In this document: in pieces, positions 44,301-55,713 of the stretch
How positions within the stretch are numbered: position 1 is the first letter of the stretch
How the letters are laid out: the number at the start of each line of letters is the position of its first letter
From: Anastrepha obliqua
Lineage: Eukaryota; Arthropoda; Insecta; Diptera; Tephritidae
Direction of reading: 5' to 3'
Length of the DNA stretch: 64,000 nucleotides
NCBI RefSeq assembly: GCF_027943255.1
Contig: NC_072895.1
Location: 75,642,001 to 75,706,000, forward strand
Translations under genes and position numbers: made by a program
Notes under the pieces: model-generated
Told to the model about the DNA's origin: nothing
The model's database searches: none
Seen by the model: only the letters and a program-made list of their open reading frames with translations

Positions 44301-45995
44301 TTGATACCGTCTCCTTCATATTTGAGCAGAAGCTATATACAGAGGCTGGAATAAAGTACTTTCTATGTTATTAAATATTTCTAGATTCATTCATAAGCCC
44401 CGGCGCAGAGTTTGTTAAAATTGCCTACAATTGTAAAAATGTTTAGTTCTTTTAGTGTAGCATACATTTTAAATGAATTTTATACATATGTATATATGCT
44501 TTGCTTTTCTTTCAATTCACTTAAATCACAGCCCTACTCATATTGTAACTTTCTGTGGAATATTTAACATTTTTCGCTTTCACAGCTTGCTTTTCTTTCT
44601 CTTCAGGATTCCTTTATATCCTAAATATATTTATATAGGATTTATGTATAATATTGTTTTATATTTTTTACTCTATAATCTGCATGATTTCAAGTTCCAG
44701 GGAATTTACCAAAAAATCCCACGTCAGGCATTTTTTCACTTTCTTGCTATATCGAAATGTGTCTGCATTTTCCGTTAACGCACTGTCCACTGTATTACCG
44801 TTTCTTTGCTTTATTTATTAGCATTATCTTTTTCTCATTACTAGGTATGTTTTTCATTTGACTTGACAGTTTTTTCAATAAATCTTTCCAATGTTTCACA
44901 TTAGCTGGAAAAGTCATTTATTTCGCATTTACATGCCAGCTCAATCACAGCATCTTCTAGCCCCCGACACGGCCAACAGTGCAAACCATTCACCATCCAT
45001 CTTATAATAAGTTAAGCCAAAGGATTGTCAGCCAGTTGACCGTCTTCAAGTATCAACAGAGTAAAAAGAAAAAAAAAAAAACATACATAAAATAAAGTAA
45101 ATTGAAAGGCCAAAGAAATCAGAAAAAGAAATTTGCGTAGCACAAATCTGTGCACGGTAAATATGCGTGACAGCAGATTTTGTTTATTTTTCGTTTAACG
45201 GAGAAGAAAATGTTAAGCTAAAAATTTAACCATACATATATATTTTGTATTCTATCGCTTACAGATATTGTAAACTAGGCTTCGATTGGCATTTCGGGGT
45301 CAATTTATTGTGACATGTTGCGAGGAGTGGGAAGGCCAACACAGATTAGTTGGCCATCATACAGGTATATATCGCTATAAATCTACATACATATGTACAA
45401 CCTGCACTTTTCTAAGGTACTGTACTGTAATCGACACCTCTTTGCTTTTTTCACTGCTCTTTCCCTCCTTTTTTGTTGCTTCTTTGGTACAGACGTATTG
45501 TGATTCCTAAACACTGATTAAATGTGACAGTTGTGAGGTTTTGTAAAAGTTTAGTGCCTTCCTTTGGGAAGTGAGAGCCAGTGGTGTAATTAAATTGGCA
45601 TCCATGGAAAGAGAAGGAAAAATTAAAAGAGGACAGTAGCGATTACCAGCAGATACGATCAAAGGAACAATTAATGACAGAATAAAATTTAGGGAAAATT
45701 AAAGGTAATGAGTAAAAAGGAGTTTGTCTAAGAAATAAAGAGAAGTAAGTACGTAGCTGGGTTATGTGAGTGCATGTAAAAGATACAAAAAAGTTAATAT
45801 TGTCATTTAAACAAAGTTGTACTGTAATTAAAATAGGTTGCGAAAGGCTAGGCGATATGGACTTCTATTCAGAATTTTTATAAAACAACTGCGACCCTAA
45901 ACTATCGCATTGTTCTTTCTCTAAAAAATTCTTCTGGGACAAAATGCTATTTATTGACATTTGAATCAAACAGATGTAGGTACAAAATACAAGAT
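44301..45995. other. No gene seen; unique A+T-rich DNA
   Basis: No conserved ORF. An 18-bp A-rich run is at about 45062-45080. Confidence 0.4.
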
Positions 45996-45999
45996 TTTA

Positions 46000-46435
46000 A
46001 TAAAGGTATTTCAAAAGTGACGCCTAGACGGTACCTTGTTTTTATGACATCTTTGATATTCGTCAAGTCGACAGATGTACAATTTTAAGCAATAGAACAA
46101 TGCGTTAAAATTATTGAAAAATATTGTGAAAATGGGGGATCTTAGTACAACATATGGAAAAATGTGTGATGTTTTTGGTAGAAATAATCATCTGCATAGG
46201 CTGACAGTTCATAGGTTAGTGAAACAGTTTCAAGGAACTGGTCACTGCGGGGATAGAAGAGGACTGACAGAACAAAAACTGGACCTTCTGTTGAGAAGAC
46301 TGCTGCTGTAGCACAAAGTGTTGCTGAACAACCTTTAACATCCATGTTTCGACGTTGTCAACAATTAGACCTTCATGAACCGACTGCTCGGCGGATTTTA
46401 CCTGAAGACGGGTGTTTATGGTAGACATTTAAATG
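46000..46435 (+). pseudogene. rosa-like transposase, N-terminal part
   Basis: From about 46095: EQCVKIIEKYCENGG, TTYGKMCDVFGRNNHLHRLT, VHRLVKQFQGTGHCGDRRG, then in another frame RTKTGPSVEKTAAVAQSVAE and FRRCQQLDLHEPTARRILPE. This is the N-terminal two-HTH region of the DD41D group. It continues at 47165 after a LOA insertion. Confidence 0.65.
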
Positions 46436-46559
46436 TTATTATTATTGTTAAGAACCGTATTTTGAATAGAAATAGTGAAACCTAAAAGAATCTAAATTTT
46501 TTCATATTTTATTTTAAAACAAAAGCGCCTAGGTGGCTTTATTCGCATTCGGTCCAGGT

Positions 46560-47170
46560 CTTCAAGTCAACATTTGCTCGTTTTGTTTTATTGACTAGTA
46601 TAGCTCGTTGCAGTGGTTGATGAGCTGACTTTAGAGAAGAGGGAAACCGAAACCTCCATGGATGGTTCACTGATATAGCAAACCTTAGAAGGGAATGCAG
46701 AACTATGTTTAACGAAGCGAGGAGAACCAACTTGTGGGACAGATACAAAGAATGCCAGCGTGTTGGAGAGACTTCTGTCAAAAGATAGAAAGTGTTTCTG
46801 AGACCAGTAAACTCCGGAAAGTAGTATCAACAAGTCCCAGCAACCCTAGCTACCTCATAAAAAAGAATGGCAATTGGACAACCAGCAGTGAAGAAACTCT
46901 AGAATTACTAATGCAGACGCACTTTCCAGGTTGTCTCTACAACGAAGACAGTAGTTCACTACGAGAATCCCCCAATATTTTTTATAACGGAGGATAACAT
47001 AAAATTTGTCATTGGCAGCTTCAAACCTTACAAATCACCGGGACCTGATGGAATCATCCCCGCTGATTTGCAACACACAAAAGGTAAGATTGCACCTACA
47101 CTCGCCTTAATTTTTGAGGCAGCGATACGTCTTAACTATATCCCCGCGAAATGGGCAGAAGTAAAAGTGA
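46560..47170 (+). pseudogene. LOA-like LINE fragment inside a rosa relic
   Basis: The frames give LWDRYKECQRVWRDFCQKIE (with a shift), SKLRKVVSTSPSNPSYLIKK, NGNWTTSSEETLELLMQTHF, then after another shift FITEDNIKFVIGSFKPYKSP, GPDGIIPADLQHTKGKIAPT and FEAAIRLNYIPAKWAEVKV. SPGPDGI is the N-terminal fingers block before RT block A in LOA/Jockey-type ORF2. No LINE ends are visible, so it is an internal fragment. It is the upstream counterpart of the 17045 fragment. Confidence 0.68.
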
Positions 47171-47340
47171 AAATGAATACCCCAAACTGTCACTAAGATC
47201 TTGAAGAACTGGGGTCACAGAATGTGCTACTGCGAAGCCATCCGAGGCACCCACATGAATGAAATCATTTCGTTCGTTTTGAATTTTTAAAAAGAAACTA
47301 CTAGCCAATTGTAAATGTGGCGCCCTGTGGCCCTAACTTT
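47165..47340 (+). pseudogene. rosa-like transposase, C-terminal end
   Basis: KILKNWGHRMCYCEAIRGTH, then MNEIISFVLNF, matches the natural C-terminus of DD41D transposases (compare VLKNWVDRMGYCKASRGSHL at 60530-60590). It is followed at about 47318 by GGCGCCCTGTGGC, a terminal word shared with the 18740-19085 relic. Confidence 0.68.
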
Positions 47341-48489
47341 ATTTCTCTTGCACAATTTAATTTAATTATTAAGCACCCTCCTGTCCACCTTACGCTCCTA
47401 TTATTTATTCAGAATTGAATACGTAATTAGAAAGCCGAATAATAACTCTGCCAATAATAATTTACGTGATATTGTTCTATGTGTAGGTATGTACGTACTC
47501 TCATTTTGTTCGAGTCGCTCTTTTTTGGACCCATGCTTCTATATCTCCGCAATAAACTCAAGGAACTCAATCACTCACATGCTGATGCTCAATTACTATA
47601 TTTAACAGCTTTCAACTTTTTCAACAAATTCGAATCTATTAAATTTGACTATTTATAAAATAACTATACCATAGCTTCATAAAGAAGGCAAATGTAAGTA
47701 CATTTGGTGCTGCACTCACTCTATTCTATGGTGCTTTTTTCATTTATTTACAGCAAATATCTCACGCGTGTCCTTTGCATCATCGCTTTGCTTGCTAGAC
47801 TGTCACATCTTTGTTTGCATGCCTAAAAATATGCAAGGATGCATATCTTTTTCCTTTCCTTTTTCGTTTGTTTGCGTTGTTTTATTTTTATTTTTCTGTA
47901 ACCTTCCTTCCTTTGTCCAAATACCTTCCTATTCGTTATATACCGCTTTTAATTGCTGGTAGTTATTATTCAATCAATATTGGTAGCTCAAAAAGACGAG
48001 ACAATGACAAAAGAAAAAATTGAAACCTCGGAAATATATGTTATACTCGCTCTCCTGCAATAAACATAACATTTTCTTTTACTGGTACCCTTTTCCCTTT
48101 TTTGTGTTCAAATCTTTAAGTAAAGTAATAATAAAAGCATAACACAATGTTTTACCCAAAATTATTTAAATTCTTATCGTATTTGCGGAAGATGAAACGG
48201 AAAAAATTGCCACACCATTTGAAACTCAATTGTAATTTCAGACGTCATTTATCATTGCTTGTGTGTACATAGCGTGAATGCAAATTCAATTGGAAAAATA
48301 TTCAACACTTTTAATGCAGCAGTTGCGTTTTCAATTTCACATTTAATTTGACACAAAAAAGGTGCATTTCTGAAAATATTTTTTATATTGGAAATTTAGG
48401 ATCAAATAGATTTGTATATCAAAATACAAATAAAGAAGGAGAAATAGGGAAAAATAAATAAGTAATTTATAAGGGTTTGAAAGAAATGT
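47341..48489. other. No gene seen
   Basis: A+T-rich unique DNA without conserved ORF. Confidence 0.4.
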
Positions 48490-48592
48490 AACCCAGCCCG
48501 TGCGGCTCACAACGGACCTATTTCGCGGTCTAAGTGGCATCGCTATTCCTTTGTGCGATGCGACTGCCAAACCTACCTACCTACCTAAGGGT
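48490..48592 (+). mobile_element. LINE 3' UTR fragment with ACCT tail
   Basis: A G+C-richer block (GCGGCTCACAACGGACCTAT, GCGGTCTAAGTGGCATCGCT) ends in repeated ACCT at 48573-48588. This arrangement is like the simple-repeat tails of some R1/LOA LINEs. No protein motif remains. Confidence 0.4.
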
Positions 48593-48864
48593 TTGAAAAA
48601 CTTCGAAAAGACTTTGTGAAAACAGCAAGATTGAATTATAAATTTAAATAAATATATGGGTTTAAATGATTTTCTGTGAAACCTTTTTAAGGTTTGAATA
48701 ATGCTTTTTTATTTGTTAAATAGTTTTTAAATATTTATACATACTTTTTTAATCAAATGCACTTAAAAAATGTTGTGGAGAATTCTTTATATACATACAT
48801 ATTTTGAATAACTTTTACAGGAAAAACATTTTTGTTTTATTTAAAACTAAAGTATATATATTAG
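48593..48864. other. No gene seen
   Basis: A+T-rich spacer. Confidence 0.4.
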
Positions 48865-49160
48865 GCCGGGTCGATTTGTGGGGAGGCAAAAAAATCGCCC
48901 ATTGCTCTGTGAAAATCATATTCTAGGGATCAAAATAAGAAACATAGCCGAAGGAACCATACCTCTAAAACGAATTCTGATGTCCCCCAATTTGGGTCGA
49001 ACTTTTAGTGTCTTTTGTGGGGAGGCAAAAAAATCGCCCATTGTTCTGTGAAAATCATATTCTAGGGATTAAACTAAGAAACTTTGCCGAAGGAACCATA
49101 CCTCTAAAACGAATTCTGATGTCCCCCAATTTGGGTCGAACTTTTTAGTTTCTTTTCACA
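48865..49160 (+). repeat. Tandem duplication, 139-bp period
   Basis: Two units starting with TTTGTGGGGAGGCAAAAAAA at 48875 and 49014 differ at only a few bases, for example ATTGCTCTG against ATTGTTCTG. Both end with CCCAATTTGGGTCGAACTTT. Unit one is preceded by TTAGGCCGGGTCGA. It is likely a fragment of a satellite or of the end of a larger repeat. Confidence 0.75.
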
Positions 49161-50003
49161 TGTAAAGATATTTTGGTGATATTTTGAAATGATTGTATGT
49201 GGAACCCCCCAGGGGAGTTCCAGGGGGTGTGCCACTGGCATGGGTGGATCGGCCGTCCAAAGTTAGTGGGGGTCGGTCATACATTTGGACTCGATTGGAG
49301 CACTCTAAATGGGTCAAAGTGAGATTTTTCGTTGGTCGTCCTTCTGTTGATTGTTTAGTTTTGAGGTTTGCTTGTTAACTGTCATCATAAGTAATACAGT
49401 AATCAGTTAAACTAAGTACAACAAAAAAGAAGAAGAAGCAATGCAAAAGAATTAAAAAGATAATAAGAAAATATTAACTTAGTTATAGAAGTATGACAGA
49501 AGCACGCGAAATAGATCTAAGAGAGGGAATGATTTTGGATATTAAAATATGCTTGCCGTGAAACACTAGTTAACAAGCATTCTAGTTTTTGAACAGATAT
49601 TTGACGCAAGAAGTCATAATAGTTCGAAAGTGACTACAATTCTACAACTTGAGAAATGAAAAAAAATTAGAGATTGGATGAATATGCTGACATCATGCTG
49701 ATGCAAAGAATACACAGAGGATTACTAGTTGATTAAGTGACCAGCAAAGGCTGGCAATTGATATTTCGTGTGACCCCGTAATGTTAATAATATCACTATC
49801 TATATACTTGCTATCTTTGGAAAAAGGTGGAAGACGAATTGCTCAGTTGCGGAACCAACTGAAAGTCGTAAAAACTGCAAGGATAATACAGAAGGAGAAA
49901 AATTGATGACTTAATTTCAGACATGAATGCCTTTAATGAGCTTGTTGCTCTTAGCTGTTTCATTATTCTAGTTCATTGGTTTTATGAAATATCTTTTATA
50001 CCA
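49161..50003. other. No recognised gene; G-rich block 49200-49330
   Basis: The block at 49200-49330 (GGAACCCCCCAGGGGAGTTC) is G+C rich and may belong to the same repeat as the 139-bp units. The rest is unique A+T-rich DNA. Confidence 0.35.
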
Positions 50004-50211
50004 GCAGCCGTTCGGTGCGTGACTACCATTCGGAATTCACAGAGAGAACGTCGGTTTGAATCTCGGTGAAAACACCAAAATTAGTAAAAACATTTCTCTA
50101 ATAGCGGTCGCCCCTCGGCAGGCAATGGCAAACCTCCGAGTGTATTTCGGCCATGAAAAAAGCTCCTCATAAAAATATCTGCCGTTCGGAGTCGGCTTGA
50201 AACTGTAGGCC
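50004..50211 (+). mobile_element. SINE copy, both ends truncated
   Basis: It begins within the head (GCAGCCGTTCGGTGCGTGAC, part of the A box deleted), has the B-box region GGTTTGAATCTCGGTG and the body to GAAACTGTAGGC, then stops. Confidence 0.7.
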
Positions 50212-51604
50212 TTTAAATCTATCGGCTAGAGAGCTTAACACAAATAATTTGAAAGCGCAGTTCGTTTATTTTTTACTTTTTCTATCACGAACATCAACGA
50301 ATGAACGCTTTCTTATAACCAGAAAAATTTGTTTTAAAATTTTAGTACTATTTCATTGCCTACATATTTATTTATCTTAAAACTTCACTAAAATCGATTA
50401 AACTTGATACACGAAACACAATTTGTACGCGAAAATTCAATTACGTATTGCATCAGACATGTAACATCAATCAGCAAGTTATGAAGAATTCTAAATGTTT
50501 TATTAATAATAGATACTGTTATTGATATGGCAACCCTTATCCTTCTCGATGCTTTCTTTTATTCACTATTTGCCTTATCGTGGTCCGTTTTGTTTTCTTT
50601 CTGCTTGTCAATGCGTATCATGATTCAATAATAAAAGCAAGGCGAATCTATAGATATGCCTTGAATAAAAGGTTCTGTATCGGAAGTAGGGAGGAAGGGG
50701 AAGATTGTGATCGTCCTCTGCGTAAATGATAGTAGAAAGGTAGTCGAAATAGTACGCAAACAATACTTAAGTATATAAGGCAGTGAAATGCATTTTATCA
50801 ATTCGTACAAGTTCGCAATATATTTGGTGTTTTAATACAAATATTGAGGAAAAGATGTAAAAATATGCATTATTAATTTAGCTAAAATATTTGTTATTAG
50901 TGCTAAAACTGAAAGATCTCTCAAAACTAAAGTGAAACTAGTTGGATTCCTAATCCATTTTTATTTTACATTATAATAGGCGTAATATTGTTTCTTGTGT
51001 ATAATAATATACATTTTGTTTCTATTTTATTCGAATAAATTTTGTTGGTCAAACCTGTACTGAAGAGATAAATAAAACGACTTGGTTATAGTGAAACTCT
51101 ATCGAGAAAAAACACTTTTATTGTATTTAATATTCAACATCAAAGCAAGATGCGTAAACGAGGTTATCTGAAACGTTATGCAATATCAAATATTTCATTA
51201 GAAGCCCAATAATATACAATTAAACCCAAACTCTATCTATTCAAGTAATATATGTTTGTACGCCTTAGGTCCAGCCGAATGCAATGCTATTGTCAATACA
51301 ATATCGTCCAATGTCCACTGCTCCATTTACCCCACTATTGTACGTTGTATTTAAATTTCTCCCATTCCACGACCCGTGCATTGCGCCTGGTCTATTATTT
51401 TTCTAGGCTTGCAATCCGGCAATCAGAGCTCGTTCTAAATCAAAATACATTTTTACATACTTACTTTTTATTAATTATTGTAAAAACTGTTTTTGATTAG
51501 TCTGCGTACAAGCGTCGATAATTGGAGAATCAAGTTGCATAAGCTCATTCCAAATATTTAAAACTTCGCCATGTATTTGAAGAGCTTCACTGAATGTTTT
51601 TCTA
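50212..51604. other. No gene seen
   Basis: Unique DNA. A word around TTCAATAATAAAAG...GGTTCTGTAT at 50620-50680 recurs inverted at about 53866-53895. Confidence 0.35.
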
Positions 51605-52505
51605 TCAGACCCGGTTGTTGTTGTTGTAGCAGCTTACTAAACTTTATCAGTGCAAAGTATATTACCGGCCGTCTTCCTCTAGCTCATCTAACGGTAGGCC
51701 CAGGAAACTTGTTTCGACAGGTTGGGCATATGGCATATGAAAAATTGGATGTGGTATCGTGCGGGGTGCCTTGACATGCTGGACATATGTTTGGTATGTC
51801 GGGTTCAATTCTGGATAAGTAGGAGTTTAACCTGCTACAATATCCAGAACGTAATTGTGCCATGGTTAAGCGGGTTTCTCGGGGTAGCTGGAGCTCTTCA
51901 TCTGCTGTGGGTGGCGGTTGGACTCCGATTACGGCATTCGGTGGTCGGAAGCTTAAGAAGTTGGTAAGTGTCTTTCGATGAGTGTCGTTAAGTGTATGTT
52001 TAAACACTGTCCGGTCCAGTAATTTCGGTTAATTTTGTCCTGGATCTTATCGGAGTTGTTGAAGAAGTGCCTCCTGACGTGCCTGGGAGGCGGCTCTGGT
52101 TCAAGCAGGTGTCTACATGAACCTGTTTGATGAGCAGCTTGTTGTGCTTCTTGATAGGTAGCATCTGTGTTTCGTTATGTAGGTGCTGTAGGGGCGACAT
52201 CAGGAGTCATCCCATGGCTGACCTTATATAAGTGTTTTGGAATGTCTGGAGATTTGTCCACTGCGTATCACTAGTTCGAGGCGACCCGACAGGCGCAACG
52301 TAATTTAGAATCGGCCAATTGTTTTAAATGGCGCCAGCACCATTTCTTTGTCTTTGGCCCAAGTACTGCCCGCTAGCGATGTGAGGACCTTGTTGCGGCT
52401 TTGGACGTTAATATCAATGCGCTTGTGTACGCAGAGAATTAGAGCAAACTATCGAAGGTAACTTCCAAAATTTTGGGGTTGTTTACAGTCGGTATTGGTG
52501 TGTCG
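51605..52505 (-). pseudogene. LINE 3' part, relative of 23774 element
   Basis: The minus strand gives KILEVTFDSLL near 52480, KSPDIPKHLYKVSHG near 52225, SPLQHLHNETQMLPIKKHNK (52200-52140), then NDTHRKTLTNFLSFRPPNAV, ADEELQLPRETRLTMAQLRS and DIPNICPACQGTPHDT (to about 51760). LPLDELEEDGR is near 51670. This is the post-RT region and C-terminal Cys motif of the 23774 family. The 3' end is a CAACAACAACAACC tail at about 51607-51628. Several frameshifts are present. It retains part of the sequence lost from the 23774 copy. Confidence 0.7.
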
Positions 52506-52627
52506 TCGTCATTCCCATCGCAGCCGGTTCTACGTTACCGGAATGATTCGGATATTTGATATTTCCCGACTTAAAAAATTTTCGCATTAAATAAAAGGTA
52601 TATTTCGTTTCCAAATTATTTTTACTT
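52506..52627 (+). mobile_element. LINE leader-like fragment
   Basis: GCAGCCGGTTCTACGTTACC at 52514 matches the leader of the 23774 LINE but is on the opposite strand from the adjacent minus-strand LINE, so it comes from a separate insertion. Confidence 0.35.
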
Positions 52628-53850
52628 CTATATGAATTCATTGTATTTCTCTAGTTTTTCGGTATATTTTCGATGTATATTCGTATCACCGGGTGTGATC
52701 ATTTCAATATAAATAGTGGTTTTCGTTCGTTTGTTTATTAGCGTTATATCCGGTCTATTGTGGGTGATTGTTTTGTCTGTTCTTATGGCGTTGTCCCAGT
52801 TATTGTGTACTCCCCATTTTCCATTATATTCTCGGGGATGTATTCGTAATAATCGTATAGCTGCATGTCTTATGTACATTAGGATCGTTCCTTATATGAA
52901 TGCGTTTTGCAAGAAGTTGCTTCTGCGCCCATATTGCTTTTATTTTCTTCGACTGTTACAAGGGGGAATGTTCGTTGTGTGTTATGTAGATTAAGTGGTG
53001 AATAATGTCTGCTAGGGATATTGTTTTGTGCAAACTATATGTGTTTGTGGAAGAATTTACGTAGTGTTATTGTTTGATTATTGTATAGGTTTTGAATATC
53101 TGTGATCCATCTACCTCCTTCTGTTCTGGGTAGGGTTATTCTTTGCATGCATGAGTTAGAATGTAATTTCCTATGTCTTGTTAGGTGCTTTCGTGTGGTT
53201 ATTTCTATATTGGTTAAATCCATTTCCGGCCATGTTAAAATTCCAAAAGAATATCTTAGTACTGGAATAGCATATGTATTTATAGCTTTGGTAATATTTT
53301 TAGAGTTATGATGTGTTTTAAGAATGAGTTTAGAAAGAGGCGTTTTTCATATTGCCTGCATAGTTGCGGTAGTTCTTTATTAATATGTGGTCTATTCTGG
53401 TACTCTGTTGAAATCCTAAATATTTGTATGCCTCGTTTGCTTCCATGTTTCCTCGTTCAGCGTTTCAGTTGGCGTTTGTACCCATTTTCCTTTCTCTATG
53501 TGTTGTGATTTGCACTTACTCATTTCAAATTGCATTTCCAAATCTGCAGTTATTATTTCAGTTATTTTAAGGAGTCCTTTCAGCTATTTCTGAGTGGCGG
53601 CAAATAACTTAATGTCATCCATGTAGAGGAGATAATTTATTTGGTGTTTTGTGACTTTTTCGCGTTTGATGTTGTATCCATAGCACGTTTTATTTAGCGC
53701 ATTGACAAGGGGTTTAAGCATACATATCCAAAACCATACGGCACTTAATGAGTCGCCTTGGAATATACCTCTCTTGATGGCTATTTGTGCATGTGTGTAG
53801 ATTTCTCTTTGTTCAATTAAGAAGCCGATTTTTTCTGTGGAAGCGAAAAA
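52628..53850 (-). pseudogene. R4/Dong-like LINE: RT and restriction-like endonuclease
   Basis: Minus-strand order: KRGIFQGDSLSAVWFW and MLKPLVNALNKTCYGYNIKR near 53780-53680, HQINYLLYMDDIKLFA with the YMDD catalytic box near 53640-53600, LLKITEIITADLEMQFEMSK, then DLTNIEITTRKHLTRHRKLH and LPRTEGGRWITDIQNLYNNQ (53220-53060). The last ORF, 52628-52879, has NRPDITLINKRTKTTIYIEM, an R-PD...E arrangement like the catalytic motif of restriction-like endonucleases that R2/R4 LINEs use to cut a specific site. Stops and frameshifts break it. Family placement as R4/Dong is by motif wording only. Confidence 0.65.
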
Positions 53851-53984
53851 ACTGCTTGAATACAGAACCTTTTATTATTGAATCATCCATACAAATACAT
53901 ATTCGTCTAACAAAAATTGAGATCCCACACGCTTGTTGAATTCTTTTCCAGAAAATACTATCTTCGTTTTACTGTGTTTTAGCG

Positions 53985-54155
53985 ATGTGTTAAGAAGCGA
54001 CCACCTTGGCTTTTTGGCACCACAAGCTCTACTCAGAATTCTTCGGTGGTCGGGTAAATTTAAAGAAAATTAAAAAGGGAACCCTAGTACAGTACCATGG
54101 ACTTAATGGTGTCTGACTGCTGTACTTGCTAGTCCGTCTCGACAAAAAAAAACAG
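53985..54155 (+). mobile_element. LOA-like LINE 3' end, short copy
   Basis: It matches the 3' end at about 10190-10360: TTAAGAAGCGACCACCTTGG and the AAAGAAAATTAAAA stop region, then the 3' UTR with GCTGTACTTGCTAGTC and a terminal A run at 54145-54152. It is 5'-truncated, as is usual for LINEs. Confidence 0.75.
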
Positions 54156-54158
54156 TTA

Positions 54159-54915
54159 TTAAGGGGGGAGCCTGGTTTATAAGGTCAAAAAATCATTTTT
54201 TTTTTTTTTCGTTTTAAGCGATTCCTAATATATTTCAGAATATTCACACAAAGTTACAGAGCCTAATTCGCAATATTTCCGTAGATACAAAGCCAAAGGT
54301 AGGCGAGCGTTAGGTAGTTACGCTGTGACCGGACAGCTATAGTACAAACCTTATCTTCTTTTCTCGACTTTTCATTTTTATGATTTCTTTGAATTGGCGT
54401 ACATGAATGAAAAAAACTAATGAATCTTTTGAAATGAATCATAGCTTGTTCCCTTCAGTATAAAATTCTCTTCTATTTGAACTATCAAAATAGATAAAAA
54501 AAAATTTTCAAGATTTTTATACCAAGTTGAAGTGAATTTTTTTTTATAGAAAGGCATTTTTTTTTCTTTAAAACCTCCAAAAAGTTGAAATTTTGAAATT
54601 TCTCTCAGTTTTCTTAGTTCATCTAGAATAAAAAATCATGATAATTAGAAATCCATTTGAATTTTTTGCTTTAGATAATAATTACGAGCTGTATCTTGTA
54701 CGCCAGTGGGAAACTCCAGCGATGCAGCGCTCTACTAATTTCTATGATAAACATTTTTTCAACTTATTTTAACCAGTACAACAATTTTTTATACTTTTTA
54801 AATGTTCATTAAAAGATAGAAACAACTTTGCAGTGCTAAATTAATTTTTTCTTTAAAAAAAAAAATCGCAAAGAGATGCAATTCTTAGACCTCTTAAACC
54901 AGGTTCCTCCCTTAA
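54159..54915. mobile_element. TTAA-flanked short element, 749 bp
   Basis: The segment 54163-54911 lies between TTAA 54159-54162 and 54912-54915. The ends are GGGGGGAGCCTGGTTTA and, inverted, GGGAGGAACCTGGTTTA. There are T-rich runs inside both ends and no transposase. It sits immediately after the A tail of the LOA fragment. Confidence 0.65.
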
Positions 54916-55425
54916 AATTTATACAACTCCACAGAGGAAGTTTAGAATGAATAAACCAAACTAATTTATTGTACTAAGGTAATGGAAACTTCTTCATTAG
55001 CCCTTTTATTGATACGCAATTTTCAAGTCAAAACCAAAAAATGCAAAAGCATACATACATATAAAAACAACCACAAATTGACGATACAGAAAAGCTTTGT
55101 GATTACATTTTTGTTGTTTTATTGCATACCTTTTCCTTATAAGTATTTTTTGCGAACGAAAATCGAATAAGGTCAGTGAAAATAAACACATAATCAGAAT
55201 CGCATACATATATACTTATGTATACATATCACATATGTAGGTATATACAAGGTATAACTTGGTAAGCAACTAATCAAACTGCCGAAATAGAAAAAATAAA
55301 ATGCTTTAGGCGGCTCTGCAAAGTAGCAGTATTCGCTGTTTACTTTTGTTTATATAAACAATCGCAGAAACACCTATCGTTAATATTTATATTGTTGCTA
55401 CATATTTACCCAGATTATCGCACAA
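54916..55425. other. No gene seen
   Basis: A+T-rich; TATACATA runs at about 55205-55250. Confidence 0.4.
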
Positions 55426-55711
55426 GCAGCCGTAGCCGAATGGCTTTGTGCGTGAATACCATTTTGTAGTGCTTGGGTTCGAAACCTGCTTTGAACACGA
55501 AACACGAAAATGAAAAAAGCTTTTTCTAGTAATGGCAAAATTCCGAGTGGATTTCTGCTATGAAAAAAGTTACTCATAAAAAATCATCTGCCGGTTTGGA
55601 GGCGGCATAAAACTGTATATGCCTACATTTGTAGAACAACATGAAAGCGCACACCAAAAATTGGAGGAGGAGTTCGACCAGACATCCAACAGAGCATGTA
55701 AGTGCCAATCG
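55426..55711 (+). mobile_element. SINE copy, second subfamily
   Basis: GCAGCCGTAGCCGAATGGCT (A box) and TTGGGTTCGAAACCTG (B box) are both well preserved. The body lacks the TAATAGCGGTCGCCCC segment and ends GTAAGTGCCAAT, where the next Tc1 element begins. Confidence 0.78.
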
Positions 55712-55713
55712 CA

